DNA of 64,000 bases from Echinicola marina (GCF_020463795.1 NZ_CP080025.1:2093501-2157500), one strand, 5' to 3'. Shown: positions 1 to 8,877, numbered from the stretch's first letter. Numbers and translations are program-made. The notes: a model not told the origin generated them from the letters alone.

Positions 1-181
1 TTCTTGCAAAGGCACCAATATGGTAGCCTAACTTGCTGCTACCACTTTCGTATTCACCATTGCTAACGCTTATGTTTCCTTGGGATATGCCTAGTTTTGG
101 GCCAATGGAAAAGTCCTGGGCCTTTACTTGGGTACACAGTGCCAAGAAGGAAAATGCAAAAAGGGCCAATAATTTTTTCAT
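1..181 (-). CDS. Outer-membrane beta-barrel protein, N-terminal fragment
   Basis: Reading on the minus strand from the ATG at 181 gives 60 open codons that run off the window edge, so only the N-terminus is present. It starts with a signal peptide: MKKL, a leucine/phenylalanine-rich core, and a likely cut at the VKAQ site near residue 22. The following DFSIGPKLGIS stretch alternates polar and apolar residues, as in the first strand of small Bacteroidota outer-membrane beta-barrels (porin-like or OMP_b-brl type). The family call is inference from this fragment; the gene boundary and export signal are seen directly. Confidence 0.6.
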   Translation of the reverse strand, partial: MKKLLALFAFSFLALCTQVKAQDFSIGPKLGISQGNISVSNGEYESGSSKLGYHIGAFAR

Positions 182-277
182 CACTTAATTTTTATCCGTT
201 GAAATCTATAATATGCTTTCTGCCAAACTTCAAATACCTTGCCAGAGCTAGGCACTCAAAGAGTGGAGAGGAGACTG

Positions 278-1897
278 TCACATGTTTTTGATGGCGTTTG
301 TATATTTTTTTAGTTCCACTTTTACTTTGGGAAATAAAAAGAACAAGCCAATCATATTGGGGAATACCAAGGCCAGGATCATGGCATCGGAGAATTTTAC
401 TACAGCATTTAAGGTTGTAGAAGCTCCAATCACGATGAATGCCAGAAATATGATTTTGTAACTCAGGTCAGCGGCCTTGCTTCTACCAAAAAGGTATTTC
501 CAAGATTGGAGTCCGTAATATGACCAAGAGATCATTGTGGAGAAAGCAAACATAATGATGGCTACTGTCAACACATAGGAAAAGTGAGGAATCACCGTAT
601 CATAAGCCATGGTAGTGAGTTCCACACCGCCGACAGATGCACCTCCGTCTTTAAGAATTACGTTTCCGCTTCCGTCACCACCATAATTGAAGATGCTCTC
701 TACATTGCCAAGACCACCATCAATATTGAAAAAGATGATTACTAGGGCAGTCATGGTACAAACAATCACAGTATCGATCAATGGTTCCAAAAGGGCTACG
801 ACACCTTCACTGGCAGGAAATTTAGTTTTAACTGCAGAGTGGGCGATGGCAGCGGAACCTGCTCCGGCTTCATTGGAGAAAGCTGCTCGCTGGAACCCAA
901 CGATCAGCACACCTACCATTCCACCAAGTCCAGCCATTGGACTGAAGGCACCTTCTATGATCAAGCCAAAAGCATCATCGATATAGTCATAGTGAGCTCC
1001 CAGGATAATCAGGGAGGCCAATACATAGACACCGGCCATAAAAGGAACAATTTTCTCAGTAATGGTAGCGATTCTTTTGATCCCACCAATGATTACTACC
1101 GCTACTAGCATGGCAAGTACAATACCGATCCAGAATCCATTGGTTTGGAAGTTGATGCCCATGAGGTTGGACAGCTGGGAGGCAGCCTGGTTGGACTGGA
1201 ATGCATTGCCACCACCAAATGAAGCTCCTACACAAAGCACTGCAAAAAGGCCTCCGAGGAATTGTCCTAGGCGTCCTTTTTTGAGGTCATGACCTAATCC
1301 ACGGGAGAGGTAGTACATTGGTCCTCCATAAACAACTCCATCCTTGTCTACATCCCTGTATTTTACACCAAGGGTACATTCAACAAACTTGGTACTCATT
1401 CCTAGAATACCACATATGATCATCCAGAAAGTGGCACCAGGCCCGCCGATTGCAATAGCTACTGCTACTCCGGCGATATTGCCAAGGCCAACTGTGCCTG
1501 ATACGGCTGTGGCAAGGGCTTGGAAGTGACTAACCTCCCCTCCTTTGGAGTCATCCACCATAATTTCCCCAGTTTCAGGGTCTTTATAGTTTTTCTCCAT
1601 ATCATCATATTTGCCCCTTACGGTATTGATGGCCAAAGGCATTTTGGTGATCCCTGGAAGTGCGAAATAGATGGTGAAAAATGTAGCGCCACTAACCAAT
1701 AAAATCAAAACAATCGGGATATTATAGTCTCCAATTGTGATGGGGTATAGTACGAGGCTTTCCCAAGCATCAGCTACTGGTTGAAAGGATTGGTCTATTC
1801 TTTGTCCAAAACTTAAGTCTTCTGTGGGCGAGGTTTCCTGTGCATACAGGCTAATAGGTAGTAGAAAAATTAAGAAGGATAGAAGTTTTCTATACAT
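278..1897 (-). CDS. Alanine/glycine:sodium symporter (AGCS family)
   Basis: This 539-residue inner-membrane carrier belongs to the AGCS family (AgcS/AlsT/DagA), which imports alanine or glycine with sodium. Family features are visible: a glycine-rich early region (ATAVSGTVGLGNIAGVAVA), the GGPMYYLSRGLG loop, the GFQRAAFSNEAGAGSAAIAHS block and about ten hydrophobic segments. Length is normal apart from an extra N-terminal segment that looks like a cleavable signal peptide ending in LYAQ near residue 20, followed by a short acidic periplasmic stretch. It is a single-gene unit, separated from the rmlD-like operon behind it by about 250 bases with a hairpin. Substrate preference cannot be read from the sequence. 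Confidence 0.93.
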   Translation of the reverse strand: MYRKLLSFLIFLLPISLYAQETSPTEDLSFGQRIDQSFQPVADAWESLVLYPITIGDYNIPIVLILLVSGATFFTIYFALPGITKMPLAINTVRGKYDDMEKNYKDPETGEIMVDDSKGGEVSHFQALATAVSGTVGLGNIAGVAVAIAIGGPGATFWMIICGILGMSTKFVECTLGVKYRDVDKDGVVYGGPMYYLSRGLGHDLKKGRLGQFLGGLFAVLCVGASFGGGNAFQSNQAASQLSNLMGINFQTNGFWIGIVLAMLVAVVIIGGIKRIATITEKIVPFMAGVYVLASLIILGAHYDYIDDAFGLIIEGAFSPMAGLGGMVGVLIVGFQRAAFSNEAGAGSAAIAHSAVKTKFPASEGVVALLEPLIDTVIVCTMTALVIIFFNIDGGLGNVESIFNYGGDGSGNVILKDGGASVGGVELTTMAYDTVIPHFSYVLTVAIIMFAFSTMISWSYYGLQSWKYLFGRSKAADLSYKIIFLAFIVIGASTTLNAVVKFSDAMILALVFPNMIGLFFLFPKVKVELKKYTNAIKNM

Positions 1898-2001
1898 AAT
1901 GTGTTTAAGTTTGATTTGTATATTTGAGCCTTATAAACTTTTGGATAAATTCTACTTTTGTTTACATTTCCCAATCCAATCTCCCTTAAATACTGATTTT
2001 C

Positions 2002-2044
2002 AATCCCCCGGATTTTGAATTCCGGATTATGATAAGGGGGGATT
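2002..2044. promoter_or_regulatory. Nested hairpin upstream of the AGCS symporter
   Basis: AATCCCCC at 2002-2009 is complementary to GGGGGATT at 2037-2044. A second, competing pair CCGGA/TCCGG (2008-2012 with 2021-2025) lies inside it, so the two folds share bases. The element is about 105-147 nt upstream of the symporter start, in the probable 5' UTR or promoter region. No known riboswitch pattern is recognised. Confidence 0.3.
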
Positions 2045-2150
2045 CGGTTTAAGAATACCATCCCTATAGCCATATGTACTGTATGTATAAAGGATGTAAT
2101 TCATGTTTATTAGGGATAAAATTGGATTGTTTTAATATTAACCGAATTTA

Positions 2151-3083
2151 TCAATCGGCTAAATTAAGCTGTTTTGCTAGAATAGCAATCCCATTCATAA
2201 AACTTTTTGGTTGATAATTAAGCTGTTCTTTCGCTTTTTTGATAATAAATCCGGTTTTTAGGGGTCTTTTTGCCTGTTGTTGGAAGGTGCTGGAGTCTGC
2301 TTTGTTGATCTTGGTTTTGTCCAATTTGAAGTAGTCTGCTGTCTGCATGGCCATTTCATATGGGGTCAAAAGTTCCTCGCCAGAAATATTGAAAATCCCG
2401 GTGGCTTTTTGTTCCGCCATTAACAGGCAGCCTTCTGCCAGATCTTCTGCTAAAGTAGGGGTCCGGAGTTGGTCATCTACGAGCTGTAGCGATTTCCCTT
2501 CCTCGATGGAATTTTTTACCCAAAGGACAATATTGGACCTGCTCATGTCATGGGAAAGACCATAAACCAAGACGGTTCGCGCAATCCCCCATTTAAGTTG
2601 GGAAGCTTGGATCAGTTGTTCTGCTTCCAATTTGGTTTTTCCATAGTAATTGACGGGATTGGCTTCGGCTTCCTCTGTATAGGGACCTGCTTCACCGTCG
2701 AAAATAAAGTCAGTAGAAACATGGAGGAGATAGGCGCTGACCTTTTCGGAGGCCGAAATAATATTTTTTACAGCACTTACATTTTGTGCGTAGCAGGCTT
2801 CTTGTTCAGTTTCACATTGATCCACATTGGTCATGGCGGCACCATGGATGACAATATCCGGTCTGTATTTGGCAAATACTTTTTCTATGGATACTTCATC
2901 GGTGATATCCATGGGCTCGTAATCAAAGCCTTGCCAGCTCTTAGGGAGTCTGCAATCCCCTCTTCCTGTGGCTATTATTTTGAAAGTGCCTTTTTCTAGG
3001 AGTCTTTTGATCAGTTTTTGTCCTAAAAGGCCGTTGGTACCAGTGACCAAAATGGTGTCTTGATGATTGTTTTTAGTATTCAA
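2151..3083 (-). CDS. RmlD-like NAD(P)-dependent sugar-nucleotide reductase
   Basis: A 310-residue extended short-chain dehydrogenase similar to dTDP-4-dehydrorhamnose reductase (RmlD). The N-terminal Rossmann motif TGTNGLLGQKL binds the cofactor, and the catalytic YxxxK appears as YYGKTK with an upstream STDFIFDGEAGPY block typical of RmlD substrate-binding proteins. It is last in a minus-strand operon and its start overlaps the cyclophilin stop by 11 bases. No other rhamnose genes (rmlA, B, C) are next to it, so the true substrate is uncertain; it could be a general NDP-sugar reductase or, as in some RmlD-like proteins, a MAT2B-type homologue. Confidence 0.75.
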   Translation of the reverse strand: MNTKNNHQDTILVTGTNGLLGQKLIKRLLEKGTFKIIATGRGDCRLPKSWQGFDYEPMDITDEVSIEKVFAKYRPDIVIHGAAMTNVDQCETEQEACYAQNVSAVKNIISASEKVSAYLLHVSTDFIFDGEAGPYTEEAEANPVNYYGKTKLEAEQLIQASQLKWGIARTVLVYGLSHDMSRSNIVLWVKNSIEEGKSLQLVDDQLRTPTLAEDLAEGCLLMAEQKATGIFNISGEELLTPYEMAMQTADYFKLDKTKINKADSSTFQQQAKRPLKTGFIIKKAKEQLNYQPKSFMNGIAILAKQLNLAD

Positions 3084-3906
3084 AACCGTAATCTTTTGTG
3101 ATTTTCTTTTTGCTCATTTCCTCTACTTCAACGGTGATGTATACGGGGACTTTAGCTTGGTCCATTTGGTTGGTCTTTTCTGCGGAAATTTTGTCTACCA
3201 CATCCAATCCTTTGATGACTTTGCCAAAGACGGTATATCCTCCTTCGTCCAAATGTGGTGTGCCACCCTCACTGGTGTAGGCTTCAATTTGTTGGGGAGT
3301 TAATTTTTTGTCCAAATTAATATCATAGAAGTCTTCCATGATGACTTTCTTAGAAAGCATCAAGTCATTCATGGCAGAAAAATCCCCAAATGCATAAAGC
3401 TCAGCGTAGCGCTTTGCCAGTTCCTTATTGCTTTCAAGGCTGATATATTTCATGAACTGCTTTTGTAAACGTCTCATGTCTGTGGTCAGCTCCAGCGCTG
3501 TATAGACTTTGCCTTCCACGATATAGAACTGACAACCACTTGACCTTTTTTCGGGATTGATATTATCTCCCTGTCTGGCTGCGGCAATGGCGCCCTTTTC
3601 GTGAATTAGCTCCTCATTGAATTCCGCAGGAAGGGTGTACCATTCGTCTTCAGGCAATCCCTCCTTGGTGAATACATCTCCAGCTTGGATCATGAAATTA
3701 TCTATAATGCGATGGAATTGGGTGGAATCAAACCTTCCTGCTTTGGCCAATTTGATGAAATTTTCTTTGTGCTCGGGTGTCTGATCATATAGAACGGCAA
3801 AAATATCACCATGTCGCGTATGGATCTTGATCAATGAATCATTTTCGGATGAACAAGAGATCAATATGGAGAGCAGGCATGCTATCCAAAGTAATCTTAA
3901 TTTCAT
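3073..3906 (-). CDS. Cyclophilin-type peptidyl-prolyl isomerase lipoprotein
   Basis: A 277-residue exported prolyl isomerase. The N-terminus has a lipobox (SILISCSSEN, Cys about residue 18), so it is probably anchored in the envelope, where it would assist protein folding. The cyclophilin core is recognisable from DIFAVLYDQTPEHKENFIKLA, the FHRIIDNFMIQAGD active-site block and YTVFGKVIKGLDVVDKI. Between the two halves there is an insertion of roughly 80 residues (about 130-210) rich in charged helices, making the protein longer than the usual ~165-residue domain. It lies 3 bases after hemC and overlaps the downstream reductase. Confidence 0.9.
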   Translation of the reverse strand: MKLRLLWIACLLSILISCSSENDSLIKIHTRHGDIFAVLYDQTPEHKENFIKLAKAGRFDSTQFHRIIDNFMIQAGDVFTKEGLPEDEWYTLPAEFNEELIHEKGAIAAARQGDNINPEKRSSGCQFYIVEGKVYTALELTTDMRRLQKQFMKYISLESNKELAKRYAELYAFGDFSAMNDLMLSKKVIMEDFYDINLDKKLTPQQIEAYTSEGGTPHLDEGGYTVFGKVIKGLDVVDKISAEKTNQMDQAKVPVYITVEVEEMSKKKITKDYGFEY

Positions 3907-3909
3907 AAC

Positions 3910-4845
3910 TTATTTGTTAAGCGTATTTTTTATTTCGGCCAAAATGCGACCTCCTCCAGATTGGATTACCTTTTCAGCTAGTTCTTTGCCCAGTGCCTCT
4001 GCTTTTTCGGCAGGTCCTGTGAGAGTATGGTGGATTCTTTCCTTTCCGTCCAAGCTGACAATTCCCCCCTTGAGCGTTAATTGCCCGTTATTATATGCTG
4101 CTAGGCAAAATACAGGAATACTACATCCTCCCTCAAGCACTTTCAGATAGCTGCGTTCAGCCCTTAGCCGATAGCCTGTTGCTTCATGATGTGTAGCTTG
4201 AATGATGAGTTGCCTTAGCTCCCTGTCCAATTTATCATAAGCTTCAACTGCAATACTTCCCTGCCCAACAGCAGGGGTGAATTCATCCAAGGAAAGTTCA
4301 TGTTGGATCATTTCATCATAACCCATCCTATGTGCACCTGCATAAGCCAAAAGCAGCGCATCACAAACACCAGACTCCATTTTTTTGATCCTGGTCTGAA
4401 GGTTGCCTCTGACTTCTACCGTTTTGATATGAGGGTAGAAGTGTTTTAGGGTGGCTACTCTGCGGGTGGAAGAGGTGCCCAAAAGTAAAGGCTTCTCAGG
4501 ATTGGAATAATCTATGTTCCCTTTATGGCTCAAAATGATATCGTTGACCTTTTCTCGCTCTGTAAAGGAAATTAGCTCAAATCCTTCAGGTAAAGAGGAA
4601 GGCATATCCTTGGCACTGTGAACAGCAATGTCCACTTCACCAGATGCCAATTGATCCTCTAGTTCTTCAGTGAATACGCCTTTACTGCCTATTTTTGAAA
4701 TAGAGACATCCAAAATTTTGTCACCCTTGGTTTCTATGGTAACGATTTCCGTTTGAAGCCCTTTGGCTTTCAAGAGGTCAGCTATATGATACGCTTGAAA
4801 CAGTGCAAGTTTACTACCTCTGGTTCCTATTTTGATAGGCTGCAT
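3910..4845 (-). CDS. hemC: Hydroxymethylbilane synthase (porphobilinogen deaminase)
   Basis: A 311-residue cytoplasmic haem-pathway enzyme that joins four porphobilinogen units into hydroxymethylbilane. The N-terminal IGTRGSKLAL motif, the catalytic Asp80 in HSAKDMP, the GTSSTRR and EVRGNLQTRI substrate-binding arginines, and the cofactor cysteine Cys241 in LEGGCSIPV are all present, so it should be active. Length is normal. It overlaps the rimK-like stop/start by one base and lies in a dense operon with no other haem genes; hemE sits alone about 19 kb away. Confidence 0.97.
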   Translation of the reverse strand: MQPIKIGTRGSKLALFQAYHIADLLKAKGLQTEIVTIETKGDKILDVSISKIGSKGVFTEELEDQLASGEVDIAVHSAKDMPSSLPEGFELISFTEREKVNDIILSHKGNIDYSNPEKPLLLGTSSTRRVATLKHFYPHIKTVEVRGNLQTRIKKMESGVCDALLLAYAGAHRMGYDEMIQHELSLDEFTPAVGQGSIAVEAYDKLDRELRQLIIQATHHEATGYRLRAERSYLKVLEGGCSIPVFCLAAYNNGQLTLKGGIVSLDGKERIHHTLTGPAEKAEALGKELAEKVIQSGGGRILAEIKNTLNK

Positions 4846-5753
4846 TATTGTTTGATTTTGCTTTTACTAGTTTTTTTGTTTGCAGAGGCTTCGATATACT
4901 CGATGATTTTTCCTGCAATATTAATTCCGGTGGCTTTTTCTATGCCTTCCAGTCCAGGTGAACTGTTGACTTCCAGGATCAGTGGGCCACGGGCAGACTG
5001 AAGCATATCTACTCCAGCCACAGCCAGTCCCAAGGCCTTGGCTGCGGCAAGGGCTGCCCTTCTTTCGGCACTACTAAGCTTGATGACAGAAGCCTGCCCA
5101 CCTCGGTGAAGATTGGACCGGAATTCGCCTTCTTCCCCCTGTCTTTTCATGGCGCCAACCACTTTACCATTGACCACAAAGGCCCTGATATCTGCGCCTT
5201 TGGCTTCTTTGATAAATTCCTGTACAATGATCCGGGCCTTTAAACCATGGAATGCTTCAATTACGGATTGTCCGGCCTTTCTGGTTTCTGCCAACACCAC
5301 GCCCAAACCTTGGGTGCCTTCCAAGAGCTTGATGATCAGGGGAGCTCCTCCCACTTTGTCGATCAATTGTTTTTCACCACCTTTGGAGAAATTGGTAAAG
5401 GCTGTCTTGGGCATGCCCAAACCTTCTCTAGAAAGTATCTGTAAACTCCTTAATTTGTCCCTGCTTCTTACAATGGCCTGGGACTCTACGGCTGAGAATG
5501 CTCCCATCAGTTCAAACTGCCGAACTACGGCAGTGCCGTAAAAAGTTACTGAAGCTCCGATCCTTGGGATGATGGCCTGGATGTCACTTAGTTTTTCTCC
5601 CTTATAAAATATAGAGGGGCCTTCCTGCTCGATGACCAAGTCACAGAGGGAGTGGTCGATGATGAGCGCCTCATGCCCTGCATCTTCTATGGCTTCTTTT
5701 AGTCTCCTTGTTGAGTAAAGGTTTGGGTTTCTTGAAAGTACGGCTATTCTCAT
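4845..5753 (-). CDS. rimK: RimK-type ATP-grasp alpha-L-glutamate ligase
   Basis: A 302-residue ATP-grasp ligase of the RimK family, which adds glutamate residues to the C-terminus of ribosomal protein S6 (established for E. coli RimK). Visible blocks are the N-terminal pre-ATP-grasp fold ([18 protein letters not shown]), the ATP-grasp core ([18 protein letters not shown]), the [10 protein letters not shown] motif and the metal-binding [14 protein letters not shown] near the C-terminus. It is translationally coupled (ATGA overlap) to the upstream retropepsin-like protease gene, a pairing seen in other RimK loci. Target protein here is inferred, not shown. Confidence 0.9.
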   Translation of the reverse strand: MRIAVLSRNPNLYSTRRLKEAIEDAGHEALIIDHSLCDLVIEQEGPSIFYKGEKLSDIQAIIPRIGASVTFYGTAVVRQFELMGAFSAVESQAIVRSRDKLRSLQILSREGLGMPKTAFTNFSKGGEKQLIDKVGGAPLIIKLLEGTQGLGVVLAETRKAGQSVIEAFHGLKARIIVQEFIKEAKGADIRAFVVNGKVVGAMKRQGEEGEFRSNLHRGGQASVIKLSSAERRAALAAAKALGLAVAGVDMLQSARGPLILEVNSSPGLEGIEKATGINIAGKIIEYIEASANKKTSKSKIKQ

Positions 5754-6193
5754 GGCTGTGAAGCTTTATGTTTTTTTGATAGGTTGGTTTCATCTACATC
5801 TACGATGAACTTTCCTTTTAGCATTTTTCGGCCTAATAGGATGGCATTGCGCATTTTAGACCGGTCCGATAAGGTGAACTCTGTTTCGAACTCCTGGTTA
5901 AACATCAGGACTTTGGTGGAGACCTTGTACCTTAATTCTGCTCCTCCAAAGGAGTTTTTTACTTTTTTCTGGCTGTATTTTTCGGTTTGTATAAGCTTGC
6001 CATTATAAAGGCGATGCTTGGGAGATAGGAGTTTGAATTCCAATATTTTTTTGCCATTAATCTCCTTTTCCTCCATCCATTCGCAATGTATGGCATTGGT
6101 ATATGCTCCAGTATCCACCTTGGAGGAAATCATGTCCAGGTCCCATTCAGGAAGGCTGATTTTTTCTCTTCTGCCGATAATGAACTTTTTCAT
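5750..6193 (-). CDS. RimK-associated retropepsin-like aspartic protease
   Basis: A 147-residue protein of the putative ATP-dependent zinc protease / retropepsin-like family (DUF785-type; RimB in the rimABK operons of Pseudomonas). The aspartic protease signature [10 protein letters not shown] is seen near residues 27-36, followed by the [17 protein letters not shown] block typical of the family C-terminus. There is no signal peptide, so it is probably cytoplasmic. Four-base overlaps with both holB upstream and rimK downstream indicate co-translation. The likely job, inferred from context, is to modulate or trim RimK products. Confidence 0.82.
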   Translation of the reverse strand: MKKFIIGRREKISLPEWDLDMISSKVDTGAYTNAIHCEWMEEKEINGKKILEFKLLSPKHRLYNGKLIQTEKYSQKKVKNSFGGAELRYKVSTKVLMFNQEFETEFTLSDRSKMRNAILLGRKMLKGKFIVDVDETNLSKKHKASQP

Positions 6194-7335
6194 TCTGTCT
6201 CTTTTTTTCTTAGGACTTTGGCCATGTTAAAGGAAAGATCAGCAAAAAGGATTTTGGCATTTGCGTTTCTTTCTAAGTGGTAGTGAGCGGTGTTCAGTAA
6301 TTGGTAAATACTGAGGATTTTATTTTCGGTCAGCGCTTTTAGACTGAAGTTTTCTATAAATTCCATGTCGTTTGGAGCGGTACGCATCAGATCTTCCAGT
6401 TGACTTCTTTTCAACAAACTTTCCCTTAGTATGTTTAGGCCAGTCAGGAAAAGGGCTTTTTGCCCTTCCTTGTCCAAGGTTTGGAAGTTGTCCGACCAAG
6501 AAAGAATATTATTGATGTCCAGTGTGAAACAAAGCCGCATCCAGTCCCGGAATTTAGCGGTGTTTTCGTCGACTACCTGATCTGCCAGTCGATAAGCTTC
6601 CCGCATGTTTCCATTGGCCAAAGGGGCGATTTGCATTCCTGCCTCTCGGGAGCAGAGTCCTTCGGCAATGAGGTGATCCTTGATCTCTTCATCAGTAAAT
6701 GCCCTTACCAAGACTTTTTGGGTCCTGGAAAGAATAGTCGTCAGCAGCTGCTCCGGTTGATGGGCAATCATTAAGAACAAGGTCTTTTCAGGTGGCTCTT
6801 CCAAAACTTTCAATAGGGCATTGGCCGAGGCGGTATGCATCAGTTCTGGGATCCAAACCAGGATCACTTTATATCCTCCCTCAAATGATTTAAGGGAAAT
6901 GGTTTTTATAATTTGCTTGGCGGCAGCTTTGGAGATGTTCAGTTGCTTCTTCTCAAATCCATTATGGTATATCCAGTCTTGAAGGCTTCCGTAGGGCCTC
7001 TGTAGCACAAACTCCCTCCATGGGCCAAGGATGTCTACTTTTTTGCCATTTCCATCATCATCTTCTTTGACAAGGCTTCCGGGCACAGGGAAAGTAAAGC
7101 TCAGGTCGGGGTGAACCAGTTTTGCCATTTTTTGGCAGGCACTGCATACGCCACAGGCATCTTGTTCGCTTGGATTTTCACAGTTGACATAAGTGGCCAA
7201 AGCCAGGGCCATTTTTAGGTTGGCAGAACCTTCTGGGCCATGAAATAGCAAAGCATGGGCCAAATGATTGTTTTTGATGGCCTTGATGAGCTTGTCTTTG
7301 GTTTCTTGTAAGCCTGGAATAGATGAAAATAGCAT
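6190..7335 (-). CDS. holB: DNA polymerase III delta-prime subunit (clamp loader)
   Basis: A 381-residue AAA+ clamp-loader subunit. The N-terminus matches delta-prime (AHALLFHGPEGSANLKMALALA); the Walker A motif is degenerate (GPEGSANL in place of GxxGxGKT), as expected for a subunit that does not hydrolyse ATP. A zinc-binding cysteine set (CENPSEQDACGVCSACQKM, residues about 52-70) and the sensor-like LLKVLEEPPEKTLFLMIAH and ILSRTQ blocks follow. The C-terminal third is the helical collar. Its stop overlaps the protease gene start by 4 bases and it starts 15 bases after the alternate glmU stop. Confidence 0.92.
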   Translation of the reverse strand: MLFSSIPGLQETKDKLIKAIKNNHLAHALLFHGPEGSANLKMALALATYVNCENPSEQDACGVCSACQKMAKLVHPDLSFTFPVPGSLVKEDDDGNGKKVDILGPWREFVLQRPYGSLQDWIYHNGFEKKQLNISKAAAKQIIKTISLKSFEGGYKVILVWIPELMHTASANALLKVLEEPPEKTLFLMIAHQPEQLLTTILSRTQKVLVRAFTDEEIKDHLIAEGLCSREAGMQIAPLANGNMREAYRLADQVVDENTAKFRDWMRLCFTLDINNILSWSDNFQTLDKEGQKALFLTGLNILRESLLKRSQLEDLMRTAPNDMEFIENFSLKALTENKILSIYQLLNTAHYHLERNANAKILFADLSFNMAKVLRKKETE

Positions 7336-7350
7336 GTTTGTTCTTTTCGC

Positions 7351-8553
7351 TTATACTTTCTTATCCCAAATGCGATAAGCCTTGGTCATGTCATATATAT
7401 GTTGAAGCAAAGATTTTTCAGTGTCATCAAAGCTGAACCCTCTCCTTTCAATTACTTTGCTTGCAGTTTCCTCAAACTTTTTGAATTGGAAAGTGGTGAA
7501 ACCAGCTGCTCCGCCCCAAGAAAAGGAAGGTACGAAGTTTCTAGGAAATCCCGATCCGAAAATATTTGCTCCCACACCTACCACTGTTCCAGTATTAAAC
7601 ATGGTGTTGATGCCACATTTGGAATGGTCTCCCATCATCAATCCACAAAACTGAAGGCCTGAATTGGCAAAGCCGCCTTTGGTATAATCCCAGATTTTCA
7701 CTGGAGCATAATTGTTTTTTAGGTTGGATATATTGGTATCGGCACCAAAATTACACCATTCTCCTATGACAGAGTTGCCTATAAAACCATCATGGCCTTT
7801 ATTGCTATAGCCAAAGATGACTGTGTTGGATACTTCACCGCCTACTTTTGAATATGGTCCTATGGTATTGTCACCCCGCATTTTTCCACCCATATTGACC
7901 ACTGCACCTTCGCAAAGTGCAAAGGGGCCTTTGATTATAGCGCCTTCCTGGATCTGTGCATTTTTTCCAATATAGATAGGCCCATCTTCTGCATTAAGGA
8001 TGGCGGCCCGGATCTGTGTCCCTTCTTCCACGAAGATCATCTCTGGATTGTAAACGCGCGTATGGGGATCGTTTATGGCAGCAGAGTTGCGGTTGTTGGT
8101 GAGCAGGGCAAAGTCTTTCCGGAGTTCAAGGCCATTGTGTTGAAAGATGTGCCAGTTTCTATGGATAAGGGTGATTTCTCCCGTGTGTTCGATGGATTGA
8201 TATTTTTCCTTGATTTCATCTATAGAGAAATCAGAAGCTTGCGTAATAAGGGTAGCCAAAAGCGTATTGTCCTTATATAAGGCTTGGCCTTGTTGCAGGG
8301 ATTTGATGGCTGTGGTCAATCCATGATCTGGGCAGAGCCCACCATTGATGAATAATTTTGCCTCTTTCTGCTGAGGGAATTTGTCTTTTAAATAATCCTG
8401 TGTGAAAAATCCAGCTTTGGTATTAAGGTGTTTTTCCCATTTTTCACTGATTTTTAATATGCCCACCCGGATTTCTGCCACTGGGCGCGTAAAAGTAAAA
8501 GGTAATAATGAACCCCTGTATGTAGGGTCATCAAATAATGTAATTGCCTCCAT
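7351..8553 (-). CDS. Alternate GlmU-type sugar nucleotidyltransferase/acyltransferase
   Basis: A 400-residue protein of the Bacteroidota alternate GlmU family, thought to make UDP-GlcNAc for peptidoglycan and LPS. It begins with ITLFDDPTYRGSLLPFTFTRPVAEIRVG, a divergent nucleotidyltransferase start, and its second half is a left-handed beta-helix of hexapeptide-like repeats (about residues 185-350; PIYIGKNAQIQEGAIIKGP, GGEVSNTVIFGYSNKGHDGFIG). I chose the ATG at 8553 rather than an in-frame start at 8586: the family motif starts right after it, and the longer version would begin inside the rpmE2 terminator. A -7 box lies only 4 bases before this ATG. It heads the operon that runs down to the rmlD-like gene. 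Confidence 0.88.
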   Translation of the reverse strand: MEAITLFDDPTYRGSLLPFTFTRPVAEIRVGILKISEKWEKHLNTKAGFFTQDYLKDKFPQQKEAKLFINGGLCPDHGLTTAIKSLQQGQALYKDNTLLATLITQASDFSIDEIKEKYQSIEHTGEITLIHRNWHIFQHNGLELRKDFALLTNNRNSAAINDPHTRVYNPEMIFVEEGTQIRAAILNAEDGPIYIGKNAQIQEGAIIKGPFALCEGAVVNMGGKMRGDNTIGPYSKVGGEVSNTVIFGYSNKGHDGFIGNSVIGEWCNFGADTNISNLKNNYAPVKIWDYTKGGFANSGLQFCGLMMGDHSKCGINTMFNTGTVVGVGANIFGSGFPRNFVPSFSWGGAAGFTTFQFKKFEETASKVIERRGFSFDDTEKSLLQHIYDMTKAYRIWDKKV

Positions 8554-8557
8554 GGTA

Positions 8558-8587
8558 CAAAAATAGAAAAGTCTCTTGGAATACAAT
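8558..8587 (-). promoter_or_regulatory. Promoter of the alternate-glmU operon, probably leaderless
   Basis: On the minus strand ATTG (8584-8587), an 18-nt spacer and TATTTTTG (8558-8565) fit the Bacteroidota TTTG/TAnnTTTG pattern with one mismatch in the -33 box. The -7 box ends 4 bases before the ATG at 8553, so transcription should begin at or next to the start codon. The promoter overlaps the rpmE2 terminator hairpin. Confidence 0.5.
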
Positions 8588-8602
8588 TTCCAAGAGACTT
8601 TT
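8567..8602 (-). terminator. Terminator after rpmE2
   Basis: A perfect 15-base-pair stem (8567-8581 with 8588-8602, core GTCTCTTGGAA) with a 6-base loop. On the minus strand it is followed by a T-rich tract. It lies 30 bases downstream of the rpmE2 stop. Confidence 0.85.
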
Positions 8603-8631
8603 AAAACGCTTTTTTACAGAAAAGAAATGAA

Positions 8632-8877
8632 TTACTTCTTCTTGTATCTTCTGTTGAATTTCTCTACTCGACCCGCAGTGTCCAATAGCATCTTCTTACC
8701 AGTGTAGAATGGATGAGAGTTTGAGCTTACTTCTATTTTGTAAACTGGATACTCATTTCCGTCTTCCCAAGTGATCGTCTCGTTAGTTTCGATAGTAGAC
8801 TTGGTAATGAATTTATATTCACTGGAAGTGTCATAAAAAACAACCTCTCTGTAGTTTGGATGAATGTCTTTTTTCAT
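8632..8877 (-). CDS. rpmE2: 50S ribosomal protein L31, type B
   Basis: An 81-residue L31 with the start [19 protein letters not shown] and the [11 protein letters not shown] block that identify L31. It lacks the CxxC zinc ribbon of type A L31, so it is the zinc-independent type B form (RpmE2/YkgM-like). Elsewhere the type B paralogue can replace the zinc form under zinc limitation; in Bacteroidota it is often the only L31, which cannot be decided from this window. It is a single-gene unit with its own consensus promoter and strong terminator. Confidence 0.96.
   Translation of the reverse strand: MKKDIHPNYREVVFYDTSSEYKFITKSTIETNETITWEDGNEYPVYKIEVSSNSHPFYTGKKMLLDTAGRVEKFNRRYKKK

Noticed and set aside
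2550..2999. 149-codon plus-strand ORF inside the rmlD-like gene
   Set aside because: Antisense shadow; rmlD-like frame has cofactor and catalytic motifs.
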